In this document: in pieces, positions 21,830-33,623 of the stretch | Layout of the letters: each line of letters begins with the position of its first letter | Numbering within the stretch: position 1 is the first letter of the stretch | Source of the DNA: Emergomyces orientalis | Lineage: Eukaryota > Ascomycota > Eurotiomycetes > Onygenales > Ajellomycetaceae | Assembly (NCBI GenBank): GCA_002110485.1 | Contig: MOWL01000004.1 | Coordinates: 62,001-126,000 of the forward strand | Direction of reading: 5' to 3' | DNA: 64,000 bases | Translations under genes and position numbers: made by a program | Notes under the pieces: model-generated | Databases searched by the model: none | Told to the model about the DNA's origin: nothing | Seen by the model: only the letters and a program-made list of their open reading frames with translations

Positions 21830-23472
21830 AACTCTCCAATCATGGCTGATTTAAGTGCGATTATTTACTGAAACGACCAGAAATAGAAACTTGTCAAGTT
21901 AGCCCTGGGTAAGCATTACGAGTAGGTCAGTTGGAAGGAGAGAAGGGAGGGGGAAGATCTCTCATGAGCGGCTACAGCGGGGACTTCTGATATTCACGAA
22001 ATGGAGTTATCTTTCACACCGCAAATCCTCCTGTGGCCCAAGGTGAACATTGCCATTTTCCGCCCAGAATTCGCCAATTTAACCTGAGGAGAAGAGGTCG
22101 GAGATACGCTGAGTCCTGCATGCCTGGACGATAATGATAGATGTGTCATCCATGGATCCCTGCATTTTGAGATCATCAGCCTTTCCTTAGCTCGCAAACC
22201 AAACGAGGACAGGCCCTCTCAAATCGCCAGAAGGAAATGATTTCTCTTTTCACCAACAAGAACAGCAGGCTTATTCCTGGGACCTGTACGGAGTACCAAG
22301 CAGGATTAATAACCTTGGACCAGGTCCTAAAATGGGTTCCCTGTCGCCCAAACTTCCCCAATTGGAACTTTGGTGGCTTGAGGCTTGCGAAGAGTTCGCT
22401 GCCTATAGTTTTTCGGTTCGTCCTGAACATTTCGGAATTCTCGAACAACAATCAAAGTATTTATTTAGTGCTGAGACTGCCAGCTACCTAGTTTCGCTCC
22501 TACTTCCTACTGACACATCCAGGAATATCATAAAATGAAGCCAACGCGTTAGCAATGGATCTTCATTACCGGAGGTAAGTGGACTTTTACCAATTTACCC
22601 GTACTAGCAAGAGGGTGCCTAACAGGCAAACATGCTTCCGAAAAAGCGGCATCAGGCTGGCAGGGAATGATATAAAAATCGTCCCTGGCGGTAGATCTTC
22701 TTTTTCTGATACAGATTCGGGGAATCAAATGGAAGAGGATTAGTGTAAATACTCACTGGGATCTCGATTTGCTCGTCGGGAAAAGCGAGGGATTCAGAGT
22801 TTGCCAGCAGACCCCATGAATGATATATTATTGTCATTTGGGGGTGCTTGGTCCTTGATTCTGGCTGCGAGCGACATAGGTATGAAAACAATTTCTTTTG
22901 TTGAGGCGAAATGAAAAAGCTGGACATTCATAGTTTTGAAACAGTAGCCGTTTGGGGGTCTTGGGGCACGCGACACTCAATAGGATCGCCGGCGTTGTAG
23001 GTACCGAGGTATGCACAAATTATAGTTTTGAATACCATGCGATGGCTCTAAAGAAAATACTTATTATGCTTTCTATTGTTTAAAAAAAATAATCTGGCAA
23101 GCCCCGGCTACTTCGTCAATGTTAATTAGACTTTGAGGGTCATAGGGCAATCAATGAGAGTAATCTCATCAGAGAGAAAAGAAACTAAGTTGCTAGGCAT
23201 GATAGACTACAGAACCAGCGGGGCATGAGATAAATCAAGCGCGGCAATATCAATTTTCAAGGAGGATTTATAGGTAAATCCATCCATGAATATAGTCAGA
23301 CACTCTGCCCCTCCAGCCAGATATATAAAGCACATATTTGGTAAAATAGTAGGACAGTAAGCAGCATGCTTCAAACAGAATTGTTGTAGGGCCTCTTGGT
23401 CAGCCTAGAATATCCCTGCGATATCGATGCGAGATTGTTTGGTACAGCCATAATGCCCTTCACTGTAAGCAC

Positions 23473-23493
23473 GCTGCTGCTGCTGCTGCTGCT
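23473..23493. repeat. (GCT)7 microsatellite
   Basis: Seven perfect GCT units in otherwise non-coding DNA. On the minus strand they give a short Ser run inside an unrecognised open frame. Confidence 0.9.
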
Positions 23494-24982
23494 GGACTGG
23501 TAGATGGAGTTCCTGTTAGCTGACACAAGGTAGAGCTGCGCCCCAAAAATTGGGAGGCTACATGCTGGCGTCTGTCGAGTCTCCAGCTTCAAATTCCATA
23601 TCTGTGTGGGCGCAAAGGGAGCACAAGCCGTTGCAACAATGCCCAAGCGGTCAGCGTACCACGATTCTTTCAATTAGCATTTTCGGATATGCATCAGGAG
23701 CGGGTTCCCTCAATTTGTGTTAGATGTGGTATTTAACTAAGGTGTATCTGGCAAAGGGTTTTTTGATTATACTAAAATGATGACCGGGGAGAAGACAAGC
23801 ATCATGTCTCTCGCTTGCAACGAGCCGTATAATTAGGGTTCTAAGCCCCTGGAGTCTGACACCCCACTGGGACGGGCATTTAACTGCCGCATAGCTAGCT
23901 TTATGAGCAATCACAGCGCTATCAGGTGGTGATATTAACCGGCCCAATCCCACTCATTGTTCCTTCAACCGCCGCCCCGGACACAAACAGCATAGGCGGC
24001 CAGGGCCCCTAGAGAGGTGAATTCATGATATGGACCTTCTGCCTACCGAGTTCTCTCCTTGGTTTGGGAATTATCTTTATTTTCGAGCAATTTGTGAGCC
24101 GCAGGAAGCATAGCAAATGACGCTTGCTTAAAGCCGATTCTTGACGCTAAGAAATAGCCCTTGACATGGTCGCTTTTTCAAACTCCTCAGTTGCCCTGCA
24201 CGTCCTCTTGATTATCCCTGGACCCTCCTGCTAAGTGGTTACGATTCCCCACTGCCATTTATTGCTCCTCATTCCGAGGAGCCTAAACTAAAAAGTGCCG
24301 GCGCCCACTGCAAGCGGTCCCTGGCTGAACTCTATCTCTGGCGCCAGGCTTTCTGGGCTACAAACGCAACAAGTACTCGGGGGTACTTGGTTGTAGTTCG
24401 CTTGCTAGAATGCTGTCCCGCGGCTTGGTTCAAGGCGAAGTCGCTATCCTGGTTTGCGTGAGCTGCAACATCATTTCCAGCTGCCGACGCACTCAAAATA
24501 CCCTGCGGCTTACTAGAGGACCATCCTATACAAACTTGTCTATTTTCCTTCCCCTTCATTAAAACCTGACGACGATCTACACGGCCGTGTCCAGTGTCGT
24601 GGGTTCTAGCAGATTGTGTGTCTTCATTCGTTCGGCCCATATCGACTTATTTGAGGGGAGCGGGCTTACATATTATTCGATATCATCGAGGGCTTCCAAT
24701 GCCTACGTTTATTTCTCAAAAACCGTGGCCTCAGAATAAACGGAAAGTGGAAACAGGCATGAGTTTCTGTTTCTGATTTGCCTGCAAACAAAACATCAAC
24801 TTTGTCTGGGCGCTTGGGCTATTTGTTTCTCTCCACACGAGTTGGATGGAAGCAGATGACTCGCCTCTGAACTGCCGGTAGTCGGCTGCGATATTTAGAT
24901 CAAAGAATTTTTATTTACCGATATCCACGATATAATACCCGGATATATCTGCATACCATTCTTTATTTAAAGGCCCAGAACT

Positions 24983-27900
24983 ATGTCAGGGTTTTATGTG
25001 GGACCATTCGGGCGCATCTTGCCTTTGCCTGAGGACACCCCCAAGACACAGGAATCGCAAAACACCTCAACCCCCCCGAAGAGGTTAACCAACTACCAAC
25101 TTCCTCTTCCTCGCAAAACCACTTCTTGGGAATTTTTATCCGACGAGCCTCCGGCTCCGTTGGAACAGATGGAATCCCCGGTTTCTGCGGCAGGCCGGCT
25201 CCCCACAAAAAATAACAGCAATCGATATCAAGTGCAAGATCAACTGCCGTCAGTCAGCCAGCTTCTTACACCAGTATCGTATCCCGATGTGCCAAACTCA
25301 CACCATACTTCCGTAGGCCGCGGAAACTCTCCACCAAACAGCAGCAGAGTACACGGACATACAACCGTCGAGGCCCACGGTGGGCGCATCCAGCCGATCA
25401 ACTACCCAAGCCATGACACTGGCGCACGCCCAAGAAGGCCGTCCGCTCTAGATCTTGTCGACCATTCGTACGAACAGGGATATTATCCATCATATTCTTC
25501 CCATCAGCTACCTCCTATTTCACAAGTCGGATTGGACGCAGTCGGCCTGCGGCCTCACCCAATTGCCGAATACGCAAGGAGCAGCACTGAGGCCCCTCTA
25601 GCCCATCACCATCATAGCCAGCTTCCATATCTACGCGACCTACCTAATTCTGAACCTTCTCCGGCATCAGATCCGGGTTCTTTATCTGGGGAGCTTTCTT
25701 TCCGCTCGGGTTCACCAACCGGACCAAATCAGCCGCGACTGGCTCATGTGGTAGACGAGCGATTCATTGAGGGCGAGGGCATTTGTTACGTCTACTCTGA
25801 TGGCTCGCATTGCCCAAAGTTGATCGATGGAGAAACCGTCAATGCCAACTGGGGGATCACGAAAGCTGGCAAGCCAAGGAAACGGCTCGCGCAGGCTTGT
25901 ATTACCTGTAGAGATAAGAAAATTAAATGCATCCCAAATATCCCCAAGTGTGATCAGTGCCAGAAATCAGGAAGAGAATGTAGATTCGAAAATGCGTGAG
26001 TTAAGAGCCCGCCCTTTACCCCCGAACAGTTTTTTGAAGGCTAACAAATTTATGCTTTCTTATCTAGACCTCGGGGAAATCAAATTACAAAGAGCTCGCA
26101 GCAATCAACAGGTCACCACGTTCCGTCAGCAATATCGCACGGCCAACCGGCTAGCTACTCGTCGAGCAGTTATTCAACTTCAAGTATTCCCGTTGGAAGT
26201 CCAGCCCAGACGCTGCCACCTTCTGCACAGCCGAATGAGCCAGGTGCAATGATGCATGAGGCTGGGGGACCAAGTCCAGACTTCAACAGGCCTCTGAAAA
26301 GAAGAAGGCGAGCCTCCACGAACCCCATTGGTCGTGAGGGGGATGACTCTAAACAAGACAAAGATAGGGCGACATTCTCTGGGTCACATGGCATGGCCAA
26401 TATACTGTCAGAGATGGCTGCCATGGACCTCCACGATCCAACGTTGTCGGAATGGGAAACAGATCCCTACCAAATACACCCAGAATCAACCATGCACTAC
26501 CTCAATATGTACTTCCATTACGTGAACGGAGCAACCTACTGCATATTCCCTCGAGAACCATTCCTACGATGGCTGAAGTTTTGCCCGAATAAGTCTCTTG
26601 ATGATAAAATGCTATTGTATGCTATGCTTGCTATGGGAGCTATTTTTGGCAATGTCAAGGAGCAAAGAGCAGATGCAATGAGGTTTGCGAGGATCGCAAG
26701 GCACGCGGTGGAGAGAAGCCAAAACAAACCAACCTTACACCTAGCTCAAACTAGGATTATCCTTGGAATGTGGCATTTCACGATTGGTGCGTCGGCCACG
26801 GCGTCTGATTTTACGGGCTCTGCAATGCGCACTATATGTGGGCTGAAACTCAACGTTGAGAATGGTGATCGTCCGTCAGGGAACCCGCCTGAACGGGACG
26901 AGTTTTTCCATGCCGAAACTATGCTGGAGCTACAGAGGAGGACATTTTGGGCTGCTTTCCTTATGGATGTTAGTTTCACAATCCAAGTGCTCCAATTTCT
27001 CGGCCTTACTGACCGAGCCATTTTCTTACACAGAGACATGCTGGCCTCCCAGTCCATTCTCCAACGGTCCTCAAGCCACAAGATATCTTTCTGCGATTGC
27101 CCTTGAGAGCAGATTGGTACGAAAGCCAAAAATGGGCCAACATGCCCTATTTTGAAAATGGAATCATCCCTGCAGATGCCTCGTTGCCTGAGGAGAGGAA
27201 TGCCCTTGACCCAATGGCTTTCTTGGTCGAAGTGTCTGCTATTTGGGGGGATGTGCTTGAACACATTTACCGCGCCACATATATCTCACCAGCAAATTAT
27301 GCCGCGCGATTTGAGGAATTCTACGATTCAACAGTGAAGCGCACTGATAAATGGCTTGCAAGCCTCCCACAGTACTTCTCCTATAGTGTGGAAAATATGG
27401 AACTGAGTATCCAAGCCGGAAAGGCAGATGTCTTCGCAAGCGTGCATATTCTCTACCACGCAACAATGATGAGATTAAACCGATATGTCCGCCATCAAGA
27501 CCTGCCGGAGCGTATAATCGAGCGAAACGTCCGCCGTTCCCACCGCCACTCCATCGAGGTCCTCCGCATTGCACATGATCTCAGCCAACATCTGAATGCA
27601 GATGGCAAAGGCGGTAGTCCGTCAAATAACTTACAACCTCCCCAAATCACGTTCTCGACACCCCTTACAGGAAACGCCATATTGTCAGCAACCGATGTCC
27701 TCTCCGCCTGTGGCTCCATCAATGATTTATCATACTACTTACAACTCATAAATGGCGGCGTAAATGTGATATCTGAAGTTACACGGTTCTGGCACGGCTC
27801 CCGAGAGCAGCTGCGAGTCATAGAACTGCGCGTGGAGCAGATCACCGATTCAATTCGTACGCAGAACCGGTCGGGCGGCAAGCGTGGTTTCTCCGTTCAG

Positions 27901-28128
27901 GGACGGCCACTGGACCTCATCCTGATCGATAGATTGATGCCTACTGATGACAGCATCAGCGGCGGCGGCGGCCTGGCAACAGTACAGGGCAAAACTAACC
28001 CTTACACAGCAACTGGGAGAGGAGATTTGGTCTATTGTCTCCCCCGAGCGGCATATTTTCATGCACTTGGATTCCCTGACATTTCTGTGCAGAGGGGCGA
28101 CGTGCTCTGGATTCAATGTGCAGATTAG
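24983..28128 (+). CDS. Zn(II)2Cys6 fungal-specific transcription factor
   Basis: Three exons (24983-25995, 26068-26968, 27034-28128) encode 1002 residues. A long disordered, Pro/Ser/His-rich N-terminus (1-270) precedes a conserved block ICYVYSDGSHCPKLIDGE, then WGITKAGKPRKR. The zinc cluster follows at residues 306-333 (ACITC, RDKKIKC, IPKCDQC, GREC), spacing CX2CX6CX6CX2CX6C. The DNA-contacting basic residues lie between the second and third Cys. A basic RPLKRRRRAST stretch is a probable nuclear signal. From about 450 to 720 lies the fungal-specific regulatory domain (HYLNMYFHYVNGATYCIFP, then LQRRTFWAAFLMD). The second intron is needed: reading through gives a stop, while splicing restores LMD-RHAGLP and DIFLRLPLRADW. 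The protein is a nuclear regulator of unknown targets. Several developmental regulators share this build, but I cannot assign an orthologue. Confidence 0.9.
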
Positions 28129-29472
28129 ATGAGCTTGCGTTGAAACAACTAATTTTTGTTTGATTCGAGTTTGATCCTCCCTTTTTTTTCATATTGGCCA
28201 TATCTGCATTTCCCTCTCCATGGGGAACATCTTATTTCCATATCGCCTGTTCTTTCACAACGTGTATGTCTATGAATCTGAAGCATGTCGTTTACTCTTC
28301 TTTTACCCTTTTGACGGTAACATACCAGTATTAAGCATTTTGTTAAGTGAACCTCCCCCCGCGGTGCCTGCCCCTTTGACTAATTTCCACCCTCTTCACG
28401 CATGGATTTTTCCTGAATTTCTTTTTTTCAACCCCGAGTCATAGTATATGTGCAATGATTACCCTGTACAATTTCTTTTAATACTTCATTTGATGTATTT
28501 TTTTTCGAATACCAATTCTTCGATGGTTCCCTGCTCTCCCCCACCCATACCCCCACCCCTGCCGCCCCTGACCAGAAGCGACATTACGTTTTTCCAATCC
28601 GGATTACCTGCATTTGACTTCATACCTGCATTATAGAGTAAGCGCTTACTTTTTAATTATTATATCCAAAGTGGCCACGGCTATGATTTCGTTTTACTGT
28701 GCTTTTCCCTTGACTCTTTTTTACGTTTTCTTTTCTTTGCTACGAGCAGTTTGTAATCACTTCAAAGGGCCTTTAAGCTTCTATTTATGATAATATGGTC
28801 AACCACGGAATCCTACATGCTCTGAGAGTTTTAAATTGTCGCAACCATCTCGCTGGGAATCATGATTAAATACTGTATAGAGAGCAAAATATGAAATACG
28901 GTAACTGACGACCGCAGCTTCAAGGGCCACCCTTGCGAGTGCTTTCCTGGATAAGCGGAATTGCACATACATTGTCCCCCTCCTTTCCTGATTCAAGACA
29001 TTCCCTCTCGTTTTAACTCCTAAACGATGTGAAAATGAACTCTGCGAAAGTTCTTATTGCAAGCTGTTGAAATCAAGTACGGATGCAGTATTCAAGGGAG
29101 TGAAAAAGCGAAGGATGACTTCCCATAAATATTGATTTCACGTCTAACTTAAGGTGAGGGCAAGGAAGTGAAAGGAAGGGTTAGGGCATCTGCCTGCGTA
29201 GCATGGGTTATATGGATGAAGCCCACCAGGTTTAAGGGCTTTCTAACTATTGCAACAACAATAATAAGAAGTACAAGACCAAGGAAGATAATAATGAGGA
29301 AAATTGTCGATATAGATGTGGGTCAGCCTACACTTCTCATTATAGTCCCTTTCCGTAGACTTTCATTCGTCTGCTTAATTTGATTCCATCACTATCCTCA
29401 CAAATGTATAGTCGTCAAAGGAATAGCCCATGTCCATAATAATTTATATCTCGACAGGAATTTTACTGGATG
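28129..29472. other. Convergent intergenic region, no gene seen
   Basis: About 1.3 kb between the 3' ends of the zinc-cluster gene (+) and the hydrolase (-). It is T-rich at first and AT-rich after. Nothing beyond UTR-like sequence is visible. Confidence 0.6.
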
Positions 29473-30871
29473 TTAAAAGATCTCAATCTCCTCACCCTCG
29501 ACAGCCAATGGGTGGGGATATCGTCGAACCCAAAGAATTTTACCTTCTGTGGGATCCATGACAGTTGCAAAATGAGTCATTTCATTCGTAATAGGATAGG
29601 CGCTGGTCCATGCTATGATCTCAGCTTGTGTAGCGGTGACCTCTTGAATTTGCGAGGTAGCTTTGTCGACACCTTGCTGAGGCATGCAATTTTGAGATGT
29701 GCTCGACGATGCTGATGATGCAGAAGGATGTGGGCCGACAGGCGCTTTTGAAGAGCGAGTGCGGCGTAGTGGGTCTCGTCTATCTGTGGATGCCTGCGAG
29801 TGGCGGGCCTGACTCACCTTCTTATCCCAGAAGCCTTGCATGCAATTGCTTCGTTCAATACTGTCCTCGATCAATTCTTCTAGGCCTACCGGTTGGAGAG
29901 TCTGAGGTTTGGGTGTATTAAGAGTGTCGATTGCCGCGGGTGGCCCGCAGGATTCAACACCCATGTTGGTGTTTGTCGCTACGATGAATGACGAGGAAGT
30001 GGGGGTAAGGGCGGACCTGTAGTCTTTTTCTAGGATAGCGGTGGAGTTCCCGTCGCTCAAAATTATATAGGCTGCGGTTGTTGGGATTCGGGGAAGCTCA
30101 GCTGTGGGGGGTACGGAGAGATAAGCCAGGAGCCGACCAACGTGCTCCTCTCCATATCTGGGTAAGAAAGCTCCATCTCGTTGAACCGGGCGGAAGGAGA
30201 CACTGTCGAAGCACAGAGGATATGGAACGGCGAACACCCAATAGGACGAGTAGATGGTTCGTGTAAAACTTAGCATTGCCAAAACGCTTGCTCATATCAT
30301 GGTATGGGCGGAAATTTAACGAGACACTAAAGCTCTTTCTCACGCCCGTTAGAACTCCGACAAAACCGACGTATGTAATGCTTGTTGCAAGGACTTGTTC
30401 TGTATGAGGGCTACGGACAAATTCCAGCTGGACAATCAGCTGCCGTAGGCCATCCATGTCCCAGTCAAGAGTGCGAAAATGAAGCATTTTCGAATTTGCG
30501 TCTTGTGCATCTCTGCATCTTGCGCTGCCACTGGTGCATCCCATGAGTAGGTCGAGGAACATGTTGAGCGACACTAACAGATATAAATCGATACCAGTGG
30601 TCCGACTTATTCCCTTGATCTCCTCAGTTTCTTCACTGGTATAAAGGCGCCGTAGTAGTAGGCGCGCAGCCCGTTTCACCCATATGATGTTGATGCCAGG
30701 GATTACGGACTCGACGAGCTCGTCGAAAAGACTGGTGAGAGACCTCATCTTTTCGCGATAAACTTTTGCGAGCTTGACATATCGTTGCGCGGGGGCGAGA
30801 GAGAGGTCAATTCTGTATACCGGAGGACGATCTCCATTATTTTTGTCAGTTGGACGGAGGGGATCGGCCAT
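29473..30871 (-). CDS. Acid ceramidase/NAAA-like N-acyl amide hydrolase
   Basis: Two exons, 30871-30187 and 30101-29473, give 437 residues. The family (linear amide C-N hydrolases, Ntn fold) hydrolyses ceramides or N-acylethanolamines after self-cleavage before a catalytic Cys. Residues about 17-45 (PPVYRIDLSLAPAQRY, then YREKM) match the family's alpha-subunit start. Cys112 in MGCTS is the predicted nucleophile, followed by MLHFRTLDWDMDGLRQL, the usual R...DW substrate-pocket motif. After the 85-nt intron come TTAAYIILSDG and SFIVATNTN, then the C-terminal block EIIAWTSAYPITNEMTHFAT. The donor (GTTCAA) is weak, but the splice is the one I found that joins both conserved halves in frame. Unlike lysosomal ASAH1/NAAA, no signal peptide is present, so it is probably cytosolic. 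A Ser/Arg-rich insertion lies before the last block. The exact substrate is unknown. Confidence 0.85.
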
Positions 30872-32051
30872 CACCTGTCTGAAAAGAAAAGGATATCTAT
30901 ATGTAATTCTTGTTCCGGATTAAAATCTCGGGGATAAGAGATTTTAGCTGTCGGTTTTCTAGATGATGTTACGCGGGTGCTTTTCTTCCAAAGGTAATCG
31001 AATACGCAGCAATTTGTTTCTAGGCTAGGTGTTTAGTTACTTCATGGAGTCGACCAACACTAAACTGATATCATGATGGGAGACCCCGTGTGGCACTGGA
31101 TGCATTTCGAATCATTTTTAAAGCCACTTTGACCTACATCGCATACCGAAATACCTATTCGCCCAGATAACAAAGTAACAACAGCAGCAGCAGCAACAAG
31201 ATGAAGGCTCCAAGCCCTACCAAGCCTTGCAAGAACAGAGTCGAATTGTTGTTGTATCTTGTTGTATCTTGTTTCTGATATTTACCTGTGCCCCTTCAGC
31301 AAAGATGTGAGATTTACACACTTATAACACATGTTGCATCCTTAACCTTCCTTGAATCTCACCTCTCCTCGAGAGTGAAAAAAATACATTCCTCCGGCTA
31401 GGATTCGGCTCACTTCTAAAGCAATTTTGAAGATGTCTACCCCCTACATAACTGGTCGTCCGGGTAGCTGAGTAGTGTTACTTACTCTCTCAGTTGTTTT
31501 TCATCCTAAACACGAATTTGGCCTGTTTGAAAACTTCCTTTAACTCCCTGGCTGTGGTCAAGTCTTGTACATCCTCCAAGATATCTTGTTGATATCCTTT
31601 CCTTAGAAACCTCTGCTTGCCTTTTTGTATGCTAAGCGAACTAAGAATGTTGTCGCGTGTGGTTTTCAGACGCCCAGTTTGCTGCAGTAGGGTCGCCACA
31701 CACCCAAAACTCGTCCTCACTGGTGAATCCCCCAATCCAGCTGCAGTCACCTCTCAACTTGGTGGCAGTTGGATTATCCGCCGCGGCTATGTTGTGTCAT
31801 CCACACAAAGATCCATAGACTCGCGCCCTCTCGTTTTTGAAACGGAGATTCGAGACGGCGTTCACTCAGCATGTTTCAACTAAACGAGCTGCTTGCTGGA
31901 AGGTTTCCCGCTGACTATGGAGATAAGCTCTCTTTCTTGAAGATGTTCCTTGTAGACAGTTTCGTGGTATCATCAATGCGTTTGATCCATTCAAGCCCAC
32001 GTCTGTAATCCCATCTTCCTCTTTTCGAACGCCTTACTAATTTTGGAACAG
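30872..32051. other. Intergenic region between hydrolase and accessory pseudogene
   Basis: About 1.2 kb. It holds the hydrolase promoter, a CAG-rich patch near 31183-31196 and a tandem TTGTTGTATC duplication near 31249-31272. A possible upstream exon of the frameshifted gene is 31976-32004 (ATG, donor CTGTAATC), which would splice to 32052, but this is unconfirmed. Confidence 0.4.
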
Positions 32052-32829
32052 TAATGAGGATAAAAAACCGTCCGGACACCTTTTCTTCGATAGGAAATTT
32101 TCTCGGATTTCAGTTTTCCACGTTCCGACGCCAGTGCCTGAGGCGGCTATCCACAGCATTCAAGATCAGTTGTCCAACGTAATCTGGGCCAAGGTCCAAG
32201 ACGACGTGATCAAATTTGTAGTTTCTACCAACTCAAGTGGATTGCTAGAAGGAGATACGGCGGAATTCACTACGAAGGTTCCCGATTATCTGCGAAGTTA
32301 CCAACCGGAAGGTGCCCTAGTAGCTCGACCACTGTTTCTAGCGGAGGTCGGTTACAGCGAGACATATCAAGACCTAGTCCAAGACAATGGAATGCTGGAT
32401 CCAGGAAAACGACGATATCAAGCAGGGTCTTCTGGTGAAATTCGCCGAAACACCAAAGTATAGTACCTCCCGTATTCTGAAAAAGTTCCCCCAAAACGTC
32501 GTCAACAATGCGAAACAATATTTCAGTGACCGGAGCCTTCAGTCTATGGACGCTGATGGGGACCTGGAGATACATGGTTGTAGCTTCCTTGGGAGGACCA
32601 CTGCGTTTGTGGAGAAATGGACGCGTGATGCAGACTCTAGAAAAGCCGTCGTTGGTAACCGAATCGTGAGTACACTTCCGCTCTTGCTGCTTGGTCTTTT
32701 GAGTTCTGTTCGGCTTTGTTGCAGCAACTTCCAGATTATATTCTTACATACGAGGGATGCAGTTTTTCTACGATTCGGCAAAGTCGATGGAACAAATGGT
32801 GGAACAAGAGATTGGGTGACAAGGATTGA
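32052..32829 (+). pseudogene. Frameshifted accessory gene (EVG-family hypothetical protein)
   Basis: From an AG acceptor at 32051 the frame reads HLFFDRKFSRISVFHVPTPV, later SNVIWAKVQDDVIKFVVST and LFLAEVGYSETYQDLVQD. At 32386 one extra A shifts the frame. The protein then resumes from 32387 as MECWIQENDDIKQGLLVKFA and runs to RKAVVGNRI, where an intron 32666-32724 (GTGAGT...CAG) leads to a short tail and stop at 32829. A second shift near 32750 would give a more natural tail in another frame. I recognise a type of fungal accessory hypothetical protein with an FLAEVG(F/Y)SE...D and a VLVK block. The E-V-G and V-K pair recalls PD-(D/E)XK nuclease cores, which is only a guess. At least one disabling shift is present, unless it is an assembly error. 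Confidence 0.5.
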
Positions 32830-33623
32830 TAGGGCTAGGGGAAATCTGGCACGCTTCCGGTTTCGTCATCTACTCCTCCACCACATCATTAAGCAAAAGG
32901 GATAAAAGTTGAGGGTCTTTCTGGAAAGAAGAAATAAATTTTTTAGGTTGCGAATAGAGGGCCATCCATGTCAACATGGGTAAATGTCCTACCACCCCAT
33001 TCCTCCCTGCAGGTTGAACTTACTCTGCTATGGTATGGCGATGTTAACCGGAACCGGCTATATTCACCGAAGATGGCACCAAGCTTAAAAGACTTCGTCC
33101 CTGTTGAGGGAGAGCGCTTGTTTTTTTTTTTTTCTTCTTTTTTTTTCAAGGATTCAAAGTGGTATAATTATTAATGTGCGGGGAAGCAACGTACGAGAAG
33201 TAGCTTTGAAAGGGATTGATTAAGTTCACCACCTCCAGCTAATTAAAATGATGGCGGTGAAGCGGACTAATGTTTTGAAGACGCTCAGTTGTATTTTCTA
33301 CTCTAATAGTCTACATGAAAATATTAATCATTGCACTTTAAAAGATGAGTGGACTACAAGATTGGGAAGAGAATTTTTTAAATTGGAATCTTGCACCTCT
33401 GGTCAGTTTTTCAGGGTAGGAAGGGAACTACTGGGTTAAGTTTAAATTGTCGAATGAGCCAGCCATTTCCCGCGCGGTTGCTTATTTAAACGCCGCCTTC
33501 ACTACCAGGCCGAGAGCTTTGACTTCAGGCACCAAAACATCTTCCGTCCAAGCTATGCGTGGGGAAAGGCCATGACGTTCCATGCCATCTAAATTTGAGG
33601 GGATGGTTTCATAATCGAAGACA
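32830..33623. other. Intergenic region upstream of the J-protein gene
   Basis: About 0.8 kb with a long T/TC tract at 33120-33147. No gene was recognised. The last 200 bases are presumably the promoter and leader of the DNAJC11-like gene. Confidence 0.55.

Larger units (their letters stand above)
18871..24982. other. Six-kilobase gene-poor stretch before the C6 regulator
   Basis: No intact gene is supported. The start is the RPL4 3' UTR, which contains GTTAGGGTT near 18874. It holds an ankyrin relic (21570-21829) and a (GCT)7 microsatellite. Some minus-strand frames look faintly protein-like (for example 23371-23673 and 24332-24640) but have no recognisable family or splice model. The last kilobase is presumably the promoter of the zinc-cluster regulator, with TATA-like AT clusters close to 24960. 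Confidence 0.5.

Noticed and set aside
21994..22540. Overlapping 60-90-codon frames on both strands near 22.2-22.5 kb
   Set aside because: Mutually overlapping, no domain, no splice model; treated as non-coding.
23371..23673. 100-codon minus-strand frame with a Ser run
   Set aside because: The Ser run comes from the (GCT)7 microsatellite; the rest could be a relic but I cannot name a family.
31490..31883. Overlapping 86-88-codon frames on both strands near 31.5-31.9 kb
   Set aside because: The minus frame begins with GTG directly after a stop; neither strand has a recognisable motif.
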